Positions 52,696 through 60,602 of a stretch of DNA of 60,602 nucleotides are shown piece by piece. A program made the translations under genes and the position numbers. Source of the DNA: Candidatus Poseidonia alphae. Lineage in GTDB: Archaea > Thermoplasmatota > Poseidoniia > Poseidoniales > Poseidoniaceae. The stretch covers positions 1-60,602 of the forward strand of contig DAVD01000019.1 of NCBI GenBank assembly GCA_002505405.1, read 5' to 3'. The notes beneath the pieces were generated by a model. That model worked only from the letters and a program-made list of their open reading frames with translations, ran no database searches and was not told where the DNA came from. How positions within the stretch are numbered: position 1 is the stretch's first letter; every line of letters begins with the position of its first letter.

Positions 52696-53460
52696 ATGTC
52701 AAGAACGAAGCAAAACGCTCACTGCGAAGGGCTTCCTTCCGAAGTCATCAAGAACGATGGACAACGATGTTGGGCCATGACGGGCGCCTATGAGCGGGAA
52801 CTTCGCGAGGTCCTTGCAGGAACCGATAAAGGCGTCAAGGCTGTTTCTCGGTCGTGCTCTCCGGAAGAAAAGGCGAGGATGTATCTCATCCAACGCCGGC
52901 CGTTTTTGGTTGTTCGTGCAGCGGGGTCCGGCATGGAAGGAAGCGGTGACCTCCTCGCTCTTAGGGGGGATTGTTGTTTTCCCATTGAAGTCAAAACTAC
53001 AAAGGCGGATAAATTGTATTTTTCAGGGCGGACAAAAGATCAACTGAACGCCATGATACGAGAGGGTGAACGGTCAAACCTCATGCCGTTGTACGCTCAT
53101 AGAAGAAAAGGCGTTCGTGGAGACTCATGGAGGCTCTTCCGCGTCGAGACCGATGGACTTACCGGGACATTGAGGCGTCTGGTTTCTCATATTCCGGCCT
53201 TACCTCTCAATCGCAATGGAACTCCGTTCATTGATTGGGAACAAGGAATGCCCCTCAACAAGTTCATCTCTCTGCTCTGCTCTCATGAAGGAGAAAGTAC
53301 CGTTGCTTTGAAGAAATTGAAACAGCGTGCTGAAAAGCAAGGCGTTCAAACAAGTGTCGCTCAACCTTCCCCGAGCAAAACAAGTCAAGACATCTTGGCT
53401 GAACTTGAACGACGGCGCTCATCGGTTGTGAGTCAAATCCTCAGAAATAAGGAACAATAA
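52696..53460 (+). CDS. hjc: Holliday junction resolvase Hjc with C-terminal extension
   Basis: A 254-residue archaeal resolvase that cuts four-way DNA junctions. GAYERELREVLAG (Glu33/Glu35), VVRAAGSGMEGSGDLLAL (Asp85) and FPIEVKTTK (Glu98, Lys100) are the Hjc PD-(D/E)xK catalytic set. YFSGRTKDQLNAM and the MPLYAHRRK strand complete the fold. A typical Hjc has about 120-150 residues; here about 100 extra residues follow, ending in a coiled-coil-like tail (TSQDILAELERRRSSVVSQILRNK). The start may be at 52777 if the first 27 residues are not translated. It overlaps the site-2 protease gene by 20 bp. Confidence 0.92.
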   Translation: MSRTKQNAHCEGLPSEVIKNDGQRCWAMTGAYERELREVLAGTDKGVKAVSRSCSPEEKARMYLIQRRPFLVVRAAGSGMEGSGDLLALRGDCCFPIEVKTTKADKLYFSGRTKDQLNAMIREGERSNLMPLYAHRRKGVRGDSWRLFRVETDGLTGTLRRLVSHIPALPLNRNGTPFIDWEQGMPLNKFISLLCSHEGESTVALKKLKQRAEKQGVQTSVAQPSPSKTSQDILAELERRRSSVVSQILRNKEQ

Positions 53461-54916
53461 GCGTGAACAAGAGCATGCCCAGAAGGGCGAGCGAGGAATA
53501 ACTCGACGCACGTTGAGACAAATGGTCCACCCACATAGGATGCAAATCCCACAGTTTGAGTTTACGTCCAAGTCGTTTTACCCCGCTCAAGCATGAATGC
53601 ACGATGTCTTTCAGCATGTGGCCTCCATCAAAAGGAACCATAGGGATGAGATTGGTAAACCCAAGGAGAATATTGACCCACATGAGCCAAAAGAATAAAC
53701 TCGTCAGGAACAGCAACCCATTGGTACCAAGGATTGAGGCAAGAACGCCATCGCCAGCTACCAACAATGATTCCTCAAACGGGTGTATCGCAACACCGTT
53801 GAGTTCGAAGGGAGCGATCATGATGCCAATCAGGTGAAATGGAATCGTTGTTGCCCGTTGGCCCAGTGTAGCCTCGCACCCGCAAACCAAGTCAAAGCGT
53901 GGGCCAATCGGACCAGCAAGACGGTCAATTCCCGAGGTCCCGTCTGAAACCCCTACGACTCCGAGAAATGCGGAACCGGGTGTTACCCCCATGGATTCGA
54001 GAGTTTTGTTGTCTGCACCCAAACTTAATCGGTAAGCATGGTAGTCAGTGAGCGTTACTGTTAGCGTCTCCCGTTCGCCGCCCTCATGACGCACAACAAG
54101 GTCAACAGTGTCATTAGCACCGTACAGAGCCAGTGTTTCCCTGAATGACGTTGTACTTGTTACAGGGGTTCCATCGATGGAAACAATCGTGTCCCATGGT
54201 TCCATCCCTGCGTCATATGCACCTTGATCCACTACGATGCCACGGACGTGAACGCCATCTTCAGCGGCCGCAAAACTTCCAGCAATCCCTCCGAGGAGGA
54301 GGAGCATGATGAACGATGCAAACAGATTTGTTGCAGGCCCAGCGGCAAACATTCGCAAGCGCTCTCTTCTTGGTGCCCGGAAAAGTTCCTCAGATTGCGG
54401 TTCAGCAAATGCTCCAAGGGGAAGCGGTCCGAGTTGAAGAAGACCAAACGACCGTATTCGCATACCGTGAGCACGAGCGAGTAAGCCGTGCCCGAGTTCA
54501 TGAATGACCAACGAGACAATGAAAGCCATTACTCCCCATCCGAGTGGAATCACAGGGTTGATTCCGGGGATTGCAACCAGTTCACTCGCCGTAGGGGGCG
54601 GGGCTGTTGAAGGATACAAGATTGAACTGATGAAGGCCAATGGGACCAACAGACCCACAACCAACATAGAAATAGAACAAATCCAAAGAGAAAGTTCACC
54701 GTATGCTCTCCAGAATCTTCGGGGCTTTGCGAGTCCCTCAAGCAACCGCTGACCGCGCTGCGTTCGAACCATCAGCACGATGCCCAGGGCTCGTGTTGCA
54801 TTCCATCGGTCCAGTGTCCCGTTACGCTCCCAAGTTTTGATGAGAATGTACCACGCGAAAAGCAAAATAAAGAGCAGACTCCAGTTCGCCTGGATTGAAC
54901 CCCAACTTCCCACCAT
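53441..54916 (-). CDS. site-2-type intramembrane zinc metalloprotease (M50) with PDZ domain
   Basis: About 491 residues. The zinc site is HELGH (about 138-142) in the helix VIHELGHGLLARAHG, with LQLGPLPLGAFAEP following. A PDZ domain (about 230-300) contains VRGIVVDQGAYDAGMEPWDTIVSIDG. The second metal motif is in NLIPMVPFDGGHMLKDI near the C-terminus. The N-terminus has several membrane helices. The ATG at 54916 is taken; a TTG at 54979 would add 21 residues. S2P proteases release membrane-bound factors or clear signal peptides; the target here is unknown. It is adjacent to, and divergent from, the hypothetical gene at 54997. Confidence 0.9.
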   Translation of the reverse strand: MVGSWGSIQANWSLLFILLFAWYILIKTWERNGTLDRWNATRALGIVLMVRTQRGQRLLEGLAKPRRFWRAYGELSLWICSISMLVVGLLVPLAFISSILYPSTAPPPTASELVAIPGINPVIPLGWGVMAFIVSLVIHELGHGLLARAHGMRIRSFGLLQLGPLPLGAFAEPQSEELFRAPRRERLRMFAAGPATNLFASFIMLLLLGGIAGSFAAAEDGVHVRGIVVDQGAYDAGMEPWDTIVSIDGTPVTSTTSFRETLALYGANDTVDLVVRHEGGERETLTVTLTDYHAYRLSLGADNKTLESMGVTPGSAFLGVVGVSDGTSGIDRLAGPIGPRFDLVCGCEATLGQRATTIPFHLIGIMIAPFELNGVAIHPFEESLLVAGDGVLASILGTNGLLFLTSLFFWLMWVNILLGFTNLIPMVPFDGGHMLKDIVHSCLSGVKRLGRKLKLWDLHPMWVDHLSQRASSYSSLALLGMLLFTLIVPYF

Positions 54917-54996
54917 AAACACCCGACGGTCTGTTCTGCCTTGAACGTTGATATGGGTCTTGGAACAAAAATTGAACAAACCTTCATCATGGGTCG

Positions 54997-55530
54997 ATGG
55001 GTGCTTTAACCGTGCTTAACTACAACATGGCCATCGAAGTGTGGTGTGAAAAAGCCTGGGGCGAAACTCCCAAGAAAATTTCAGAGTGGGCATCAAACGA
55101 TGAAACCGTTCAGGTATTTTTACGCCTCTCAGCCAGCGTATTGATTGCTGATTTCGAACTGAAAAAAGACGGAACGCTCACGATTCGCCAACACTTGCAC
55201 ATCCCCCTTGAGACGTGGAATCCTGGCTCTATACAGGGGATACGCACCCCCGAGGGGAAAACGCGCTTTTCTCACCGCAGACAAACCATCTATCTCTCCA
55301 GCGAATTACGAGCCCCGGAATGGGGTGCTGCATTACTTGAGGACTGGTTATTGGGCATGCGAAGTGATGTGAACAGGCCGAAAGACCGAGCGCAACGCCT
55401 TGCAGAAATAAACCGGATGAAAACCTCTGTAGAACGCAACTTGGAAACTGCAGCGGTTGAACATGTGAGCAAAGAGATCAGCGAACTGGATACGCGCATT
55501 GACCGTATCGGTAACAATCTCGCCGAGTGA
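54997..55530 (+). CDS. hypothetical protein with C-terminal coiled coil
   Basis: A 177-residue soluble protein with no recognised family. The N-terminal half has alternating beta segments (VQVFLRLSASVLIADFELKKDG and LTIRQHLHIPL), and the last 70 residues are helical and charged (RAQRLAEINRMKTSVERNLETAAVEHVSKEISELDTRIDRIGNNL), likely a coiled coil. The ATG at 55027 is an alternative start. It is convergent with the macro-domain gene, with 2 bp between the ends. Confidence 0.7.
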   Translation: MGALTVLNYNMAIEVWCEKAWGETPKKISEWASNDETVQVFLRLSASVLIADFELKKDGTLTIRQHLHIPLETWNPGSIQGIRTPEGKTRFSHRRQTIYLSSELRAPEWGAALLEDWLLGMRSDVNRPKDRAQRLAEINRMKTSVERNLETAAVEHVSKEISELDTRIDRIGNNLAE

Positions 55531-55532
55531 AC

Positions 55533-56159
55533 TCAGTCCATGGTCGTGTCAATGCCAGGGAACAAATCAGCTCCTTCGCGATAAACCGTTCTCATGTTGC
55601 TGATGAAGTTCTTTTCCTTTACAACAATGGTGTATTCCTTGATGCCGTAATCTTTCTCGCCATCCAGCATCTCAAGCAAAATTTCGAGCGTAAGGCGTGC
55701 TCCTTCCCGATGCGGGTAGGCAAAGATGCCCATAGAGACCGGCGGGGAAACAATCGATTTGATACCGCCCATTTCCTCAATGGTCGCAAAGAGATTTGCG
55801 TAGGTTTCAGGGAGAAGTTCTCGACGCGCCTCGTCTTGATTTGGTCGACGGCAATCCGGACCTACAACGTGAATAATGTGCTTGTAATTCTCACCGAGGG
55901 AAAACGGCTCAGTGACGACATTCTTTGTCACAGCACAAGGTGGAGCGTTAATTTTACGCATCTCAAGGCAGATGTTTCGAGTGACTTGTGTCAATTCTTT
56001 TCCAGCCTTCATGTGAATCATGCTGTCAATGCCTTCGCGCCCTGAAAGACGGTTGTTGGCGGGCGTAATGAGGGCGTCTGCGGAGTGGTTCCAAACGTCG
56101 CCACCCATAACGCGGAGCACTCCCCATTTGCATTTTCGCGCCATGTAGAGTTCTGCCAT
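55533..56159 (-). CDS. macro-domain (ADP-ribose-binding) protein
   Basis: A 208-residue macro domain. GDVWNHSADALITPANNRLSGREGIDSMIHMKAG corresponds to the ADP-ribose loop, and KHIIHVVGPDCR and SPPVSMGIFAYPHREGARLTLEILLEML complete the fold. The usual GGGV(A/D) of the first loop is replaced by GREGID, so binding may differ. Such proteins bind or hydrolyse ADP-ribose and related marks. The ATG at 56144 is an alternative start; a TATA-like CTAATATG is about 32 bp upstream. Bases 56160-56316 hold no other gene. Confidence 0.88.
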   Translation of the reverse strand: MAELYMARKCKWGVLRVMGGDVWNHSADALITPANNRLSGREGIDSMIHMKAGKELTQVTRNICLEMRKINAPPCAVTKNVVTEPFSLGENYKHIIHVVGPDCRRPNQDEARRELLPETYANLFATIEEMGGIKSIVSPPVSMGIFAYPHREGARLTLEILLEMLDGEKDYGIKEYTIVVKEKNFISNMRTVYREGADLFPGIDTTMD

Positions 56160-56316
56160 CAGTCTACCAAGAGGGGCGACCCTACATATTAGGTTCGCAT
56201 TATTTCCATGAAAATGCTCATAACCGTTGGAAACATTGGTTGTTTCATCGCTTCCTTGAGCCGTTCTTGTGAACAGAAACCGATACCGCTAAAGTGGGCT
56301 CTACGGTCCACAACCC

Positions 56317-59300
56317 ATGACCACGAAGGCAAACAGCCTCGCCTTCGTTATGCTTTTGCTGTTCTCATCACTGTCAGCGGTCGTTCAACCGCATGACCGT
56401 CTTCGTGATGAACCAATGGAAACCGAGTTGCCTGATTTGTTTGACGGCTTCTTTGTCGGTGAAAGTGAAGATGTCTGGAACATGACGCCTTGGCCCACGG
56501 TTGCCGTCCCGGATGGGTTTACTTACATGAGCGTCATTGACTACAGCGATGTCGGGGTTCTCATCAACAACCTTTCAGAAGAAAGCAGGACCATTGGGTG
56601 GGCCTTTGTTGCTGCAAGAAATATTTCTCTTGACCGAGTGTTCATCTTTAATCAAAGTGGAACGCCGGTTGGAGAAACCATCAATCGAGAAAAGTTCAAC
56701 ACGTATTTCGCTGAACCTTTCCTCGAAATGCTCCAAAACAGTTCATCATCATCACAACTCAATTACCTGGTGACCACCAAAGGAATCCCCCTACGCATTT
56801 CAGGTGGAGCAGACAAGGCCAGTTTTGATCAAGAAATCGCCTTGTTGGGAGGGACCTACAACAGTTCCATAGGAGCAAACAACTGGTTTAACCATGGCTA
56901 CGGCCCGTTGGCCGGTCAAGAAATGAATTCCTTTACCAGAGATGAATACGGTTTCTTCCTCGTCACTCGGTTAACAGGCTACACCGTCGATACCGCATTG
57001 GAACTGATCGAACGAGCAAACAACAGCCTCGGAGAACGGGGAACGTTCGTTTTGGACCTGGCTACAAATCGAAACGGTTCGGGATACAAGTACTGGAACG
57101 ATGACCTCTACACTGCGAATTCAACGCTGAACGGCAGCATGGGTTTGCCGGTATTTTTTGACCAAGAAAGTCAATTTGTCACCAACCTTTCCAACGTCAT
57201 GGGCTATGCTTCTTGGGGCAGTAACGATGGTCATTGGGATACAAATCGAATTCCAAACTCTGGTTTTGACACAACCGATGCTGCATGGGGCATGGGCACC
57301 AGATATTGGGAACACACGCTACCTGCGGTCAGCGCTGACGAAGGGTTCTCTTGGGGATATCAAAGCGGAATCAAGCAAGGAGGGTCCGGAGCCTTGGAAG
57401 GAATCCTGGACACGAACTGTTCGGGCCAGGATGGGACGGCTGTGGCGGGGCTCTTAGCAGAATACTTCGACAACAGCGGAATCTCCGTTGGCAGCACAAT
57501 GCCGGACTTGACCACCCGTGAACCCAACGCCATACGGGTTGAACCGACACTTGACTGGACTTCGAGAGGGTCGGCCTACCCTGGCTTAGATGCTCGATTC
57601 AATACCCATTGGAGTGGAAGGTTTACTGGAATCATCACCGTACCAGAAACCGGAAATTGGACCTTCCATCTCGAAAGCGATGATGGTTCCGAGCTTTGGC
57701 TCAACCACGCCAGTTTGGTTCAGAACCATGGAATGCACGGCATGAGGACCGTTTCAAATTACATCAATCTAACAGCAGGAGAACACGACCTGCGCGTTGA
57801 ATTCTACCAAGGTGGAGGACCTCACGGACTTCGTTTGTTCTGGGAGGGGCCCAATCAATCCAAAGCGATCATACCAACATCTGCCCTAAGTGTATCATCC
57901 ATGGAAGGCCCACAGCCGAATTATCTTGAGCATCGTTGGGATTTTGAAGAGGGAACGGGAACTCAGACCAACGACAGTTTAGGAGATGCAAATCTTTCCT
58001 TTTACGGCATGAACGCGACCAATTGGGTCACATGCCCCGGCGGCTCATGTTTGATGTTTGACGGCCAAGACGATTACATTGAAGTTGATGTGGAGGACTG
58101 GTCCGGGAACTTCACCGTCAGTCAATTTGTAATGACGAACACGACCAATCAGCCCGCCTACGCTTCCACCTTTGCTTCAGGAGACACAGCGGGGTCCAAT
58201 GCATCGTTCCAACACATGATGCAATCCTCAGGATGGTACCTCCACAACGACCAAACCAATTTCTTTGGCGACGTAACAACCGAGCGTTGGGCTCACCTTG
58301 CAACAGTTTTTGACAACGGAACCGTCCGTCAATATTTCAACGGCCAGTACGTTGGGAGTACCACTGCACCTTCAGGGGACTTCAATAATTTCGACCTCTA
58401 TCGTATGGGTGTTAACCGAGCAGGTTCTTCCTTTTTTGAAGGAAAAATTGACCGAGTGCTCGTCTATTCCACAGCCTTATCACACAGTGAAGTGCATCAA
58501 ATTTCACGCGAGATCCTTCCGAACTGCCAAGTCTATTCGGGTACAAATCAGGAAACTACAACCATTTGGCAGAACATCACGTTGCCCGAAAACCACACCT
58601 CTCACGCATGGCTTCTGAGTTCATACGGCATGATTGAAGGCTCCATTGGAGGGACTTACACGCTCCAAGTTGAAGCCAGAGATGCTAACGGAGCCTTGCT
58701 TTCAACCAATCGTTCGTCGGGTAAAACCTTCGAAACCAACTGGAACAGTGACACCCTAAGGTTCCGGCCTCATCCCCAGGCAGTCTTGTTCAACATCAGT
58801 ATTGAAGTCATGATGACTGGTTTTTCTCAGGAAGGCTCCATGTTCCTTGACACCATGAGGTTGCAGGCAATCCGCCCTCATATGGATTGGGTCAACGGTT
58901 CAATTGCAGAAACTGCAGTATCGACCGGTGGGCGTTCATTCAATTGGAATACCAACTACGGGCAATCGCTGGTAGCTGACCTGATCGAAGACGGTGTGTC
59001 GGGAGTCAAAGGCTATGTCTACGAACCCTATGTTACTGCAGTTGGCTATCCCAGCGTCTTGCTTCCGGCTTATGCATCGGGGTACAATCTCGCTGAAAGC
59101 CACGCTGCCGCCAGTACGGTTTCGGGTTGGATGGGCGTAGTGGTCGGCGACCCCAAAATGGCCGCTTATGCTGACCTCATCCACGATATCAATATCGTCG
59201 ACGCACGCGTTGTGGGCGAGGTCAATGTTGGTGAGCCAACCTTGGTTCAAGTTGCGGTTGAAAACCTCGGCATGGCTCCTTCAAACGGTTCGTTAATGAT

Positions 59301-60602
59301 TCAATCAAGAATCGGGAACGTCGTTCTCAACGAATCAATCCTTGAAATACCCGCTGGGGACCAGCCCGGTAGCAGAACAATCGTCAATCTCACCATTGAG
59401 CCAACACAACCTGGATATTTTGAAATCCGTGTCCGATACGTCAATGCTTCCAACGAGCAACGAATTGAGAACAACATGGTCTTATTGTCTCTTTTTGCTA
59501 ACGAGGCCCCGAACATCATCAATGGTTACTGCAACGCACCAACCTTGACCAGAGGCGGGTATACGGTATGCACTGTACAGGCCCAGGATGACACGAACGT
59601 CACGAGGGCAACGATGAGTTGGCAGATCGTTCCAGACAACAAGTCCGTGAATGAAAGCCGCTGGGTTCAGCAAAATATGGGTCAAATCGACAGTTCTCGC
59701 TGGCAGGCAACACTCGTCATACCTACAGATGTTGAACTTGGAGAAATCGCACTACGAATTCATGTCTATGACATTGCAAACATGAGCGATGAAGCAACCT
59801 ATCTGAACGTTACAAGAATTGTTGATGCCCCTCAAACATGGCACGGACCTCATGTTACGGACCTTGACCCGCCCTCATGGAACCGTGCATCCAATCTGCC
59901 CAACAAACCCAGTGAAGGTATTTTGCGCCACCGTACTTACACCCTAACCAGTTGTGCTAGTGATGCGGACTTTGATGTGATGCAACCTCCCCCAGTGTTT
60001 TCTGTATCGAGGGGAAACCTGACCAATACAACATCCGTTGTACCTCACGATGTCAACATCTACTGTTACAGTTCAAATTTATCGCTTGAACCGGGCATGT
60101 CTCTCGAGGATGTTGATGTTCAAGTTCGGTCAATAGAAGGCTCGTTGTTGTTGCAACGGACTCTTCGTGTGGATGATGTCAACCCCGAAGTATTCCTGTC
60201 CATGGCCAATAGCAACGGGACTGTTCTTGATGCAGTAGTAGGCAATGGAAGAGAACACCTCATCGTTCAGGTATCGGACATTGATGACCCGGCCACCCCA
60301 TTCATCGGCGATGTCATGGTCTATTGGCCAGGGAATGAAATGTTCCAAATTCCTCTTGACATACCGCAAGGGGTCTCAACAGTGAGCATTCCCCTGAGTC
60401 AAATTCCAACCGCTTTAGAATCCGGCGAACTTGTCATCGATATTACGGGCAGCGGCCTCCACGGTGGAACTGCCGATGCTACGTTGAGCATTCCCTTTGA
60501 ATTCACATTGCCTGAAGTGGTCTTCTTTGAAGTCTGTGATGATGAAGGCCCAACGCGCAACATGACGTTTGGTCAAACTGCAACCTTGGTCGTCGGCGTC
60601 CA
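56317..60602 (+). CDS. large secreted protein: TIGR03790-like domain split by PA14 and LamG-like modules, then CARDB (3' truncated by window edge)
   Basis: The frame opens at ATG 56317 and stays open to the edge (about 1428 codons, no stop). A signal peptide is followed by a TIGR03790-like N-terminal part: GVLINNLSEESRTIGWAFVAARNI, LNYLVTTKGIPLRI and FFLVTRLTGYTVDTALELIERA. A PA14 domain follows (about 379-525, LLAEYFDNSG and GNWTFHLESDDGSELWLN), then a LamG-like domain (about 539-731, HRWDFEEGTGTQTND). DGVSGVKGYVYEPYVTAVGYP and WMGVVVGDPKMAAYADLI (about 880-960) then look like the C-terminal part of TIGR03790, which the insertions would split. A CARDB-like region starts near 963. Probably a carbohydrate- or surface-binding protein. 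The ATG lacks SD; GCTAAAG is about 26 bp upstream. Confidence 0.85.
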   Translation, partial: MTTKANSLAFVMLLLFSSLSAVVQPHDRLRDEPMETELPDLFDGFFVGESEDVWNMTPWPTVAVPDGFTYMSVIDYSDVGVLINNLSEESRTIGWAFVAARNISLDRVFIFNQSGTPVGETINREKFNTYFAEPFLEMLQNSSSSSQLNYLVTTKGIPLRISGGADKASFDQEIALLGGTYNSSIGANNWFNHGYGPLAGQEMNSFTRDEYGFFLVTRLTGYTVDTALELIERANNSLGERGTFVLDLATNRNGSGYKYWNDDLYTANSTLNGSMGLPVFFDQESQFVTNLSNVMGYASWGSNDGHWDTNRIPNSGFDTTDAAWGMGTRYWEHTLPAVSADEGFSWGYQSGIKQGGSGALEGILDTNCSGQDGTAVAGLLAEYFDNSGISVGSTMPDLTTREPNAIRVEPTLDWTSRGSAYPGLDARFNTHWSGRFTGIITVPETGNWTFHLESDDGSELWLNHASLVQNHGMHGMRTVSNYINLTAGEHDLRVEFYQGGGPHGLRLFWEGPNQSKAIIPTSALSVSSMEGPQPNYLEHRWDFEEGTGTQTNDSLGDANLSFYGMNATNWVTCPGGSCLMFDGQDDYIEVDVEDWSGNFTVSQFVMTNTTNQPAYASTFASGDTAGSNASFQHMMQSSGWYLHNDQTNFFGDVTTERWAHLATVFDNGTVRQYFNGQYVGSTTAPSGDFNNFDLYRMGVNRAGSSFFEGKIDRVLVYSTALSHSEVHQISREILPNCQVYSGTNQETTTIWQNITLPENHTSHAWLLSSYGMIEGSIGGTYTLQVEARDANGALLSTNRSSGKTFETNWNSDTLRFRPHPQAVLFNISIEVMMTGFSQEGSMFLDTMRLQAIRPHMDWVNGSIAETAVSTGGRSFNWNTNYGQSLVADLIEDGVSGVKGYVYEPYVTAVGYPSVLLPAYASGYNLAESHAAASTVSGWMGVVVGDPKMAAYADLIHDINIVDARVVGEVNVGEPTLVQVAVENLGMAPSNGSLMIQSRIGNVVLNESILEIPAGDQPGSRTIVNLTIEPTQPGYFEIRVRYVNASNEQRIENNMVLLSLFANEAPNIINGYCNAPTLTRGGYTVCTVQAQDDTNVTRATMSWQIVPDNKSVNESRWVQQNMGQIDSSRWQATLVIPTDVELGEIALRIHVYDIANMSDEATYLNVTRIVDAPQTWHGPHVTDLDPPSWNRASNLPNKPSEGILRHRTYTLTSCASDADFDVMQPPPVFSVSRGNLTNTTSVVPHDVNIYCYSSNLSLEPGMSLEDVDVQVRSIEGSLLLQRTLRVDDVNPEVFLSMANSNGTVLDAVVGNGREHLIVQVSDIDDPATPFIGDVMVYWPGNEMFQIPLDIPQGVSTVSIPLSQIPTALESGELVIDITGSGLHGGTADATLSIPFEFTLPEVVFFEVCDDEGPTRNMTFGQTATLVVGV

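Noticed and set aside
56208..56396. 62-codon frame upstream of the last gene
   Set aside because: It overlaps the signal peptide of the large open frame in another phase and has no motif.

Overview
The window looks like a chromosome segment of a planktonic euryarchaeon, most probably Marine Group II (Candidatus Poseidoniales/Poseidoniia). The archaeal core is clear: EF-1A beside ribosomal protein uS10, eS8 beside SRP19, a GINS subunit, a family-B DNA polymerase with a C-terminal PCNA-binding motif, the Holliday-junction resolvase Hjc, an Lhr-type helicase and an archaeal Ser-His-Asp signal peptidase. These sit among bacterial-type transport genes (Liv ABC importer, TetR-controlled FtsX/ABC exporter) and very large secreted beta-rich proteins, a mix typical of that group. 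Composition is near 50% G+C by eye. No transposase, integrase, CRISPR array or rRNA was seen. The group assignment is inference.

Layout. 1-6.5 kb (minus): an operon tetR - ABC ATPase - two-domain FtsX permease carrying a pentapeptide-repeat insert - second ABC ATPase with a zinc ribbon - DUF3817 membrane protein. The last three junctions are 4-bp ATGA overlaps, and a 17-bp palindrome lies just before tetR. 6.7 kb: a cold-shock protein. 6.9-14.4 kb (minus): a branched-chain amino-acid (Liv-type) importer in which the two permeases are fused into one 1199-aa protein and the binding lipoprotein is an internal tandem duplication. 14.5-17.0 kb: a GNAT, a GIDE-domain membrane protein and a tRNA-Leu(CAA). 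17.1-23.4 kb: a 2122-aa surface protein. 23.6-27.9 kb: GINS, uS10, EF-1A and pyruvate kinase. 27.9-36.7 kb: a PKD lipoprotein, DNA polymerase B, a branched-chain aminotransferase, a cupredoxin, SRP19, eS8, an FAH-family enzyme, a PUA protein and small surface or unknown proteins. 36.7-45.2 kb: two membrane proteins with cytoplasmic SAP domains flank a Pro/Gly-rich membrane protein and a RimK-like ligase fused to a TrkA-C-like domain; the Lhr helicase follows. 45.3-50.4 kb: a second giant surface protein ending in 14 aspartates. 50.5-56.2 kb: a signal peptidase, a RuvC/RNase H-like protein divergent from Hjc, a site-2 protease, a hypothetical protein and a macro-domain protein. 56.3 kb to the right edge: a truncated secreted protein that looks like a TIGR03790 domain split by PA14 and LamG-like modules, followed by CARDB.

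How the genes fit together. The importer, aminotransferase and pyruvate kinase suggest peptide/amino-acid heterotrophy. The giant adhesin- or hydrolase-like proteins, signal peptidase, intramembrane protease and lipoproteins point to a complex cell surface. Transcription signals seem to fall into two classes: a TATA element about 38-42 bp before genes that mostly have a Shine-Dalgarno (SD) site, and one about 26-28 bp before genes without one, which are probably leaderless. The best candidates for undescribed biology are the heteromeric FtsX/pentapeptide exporter, the RimK-TrkA-C fusion, the membrane-bound SAP proteins, the duplicated and fused Liv system, and the nested TIGR03790/PA14/LamG protein.
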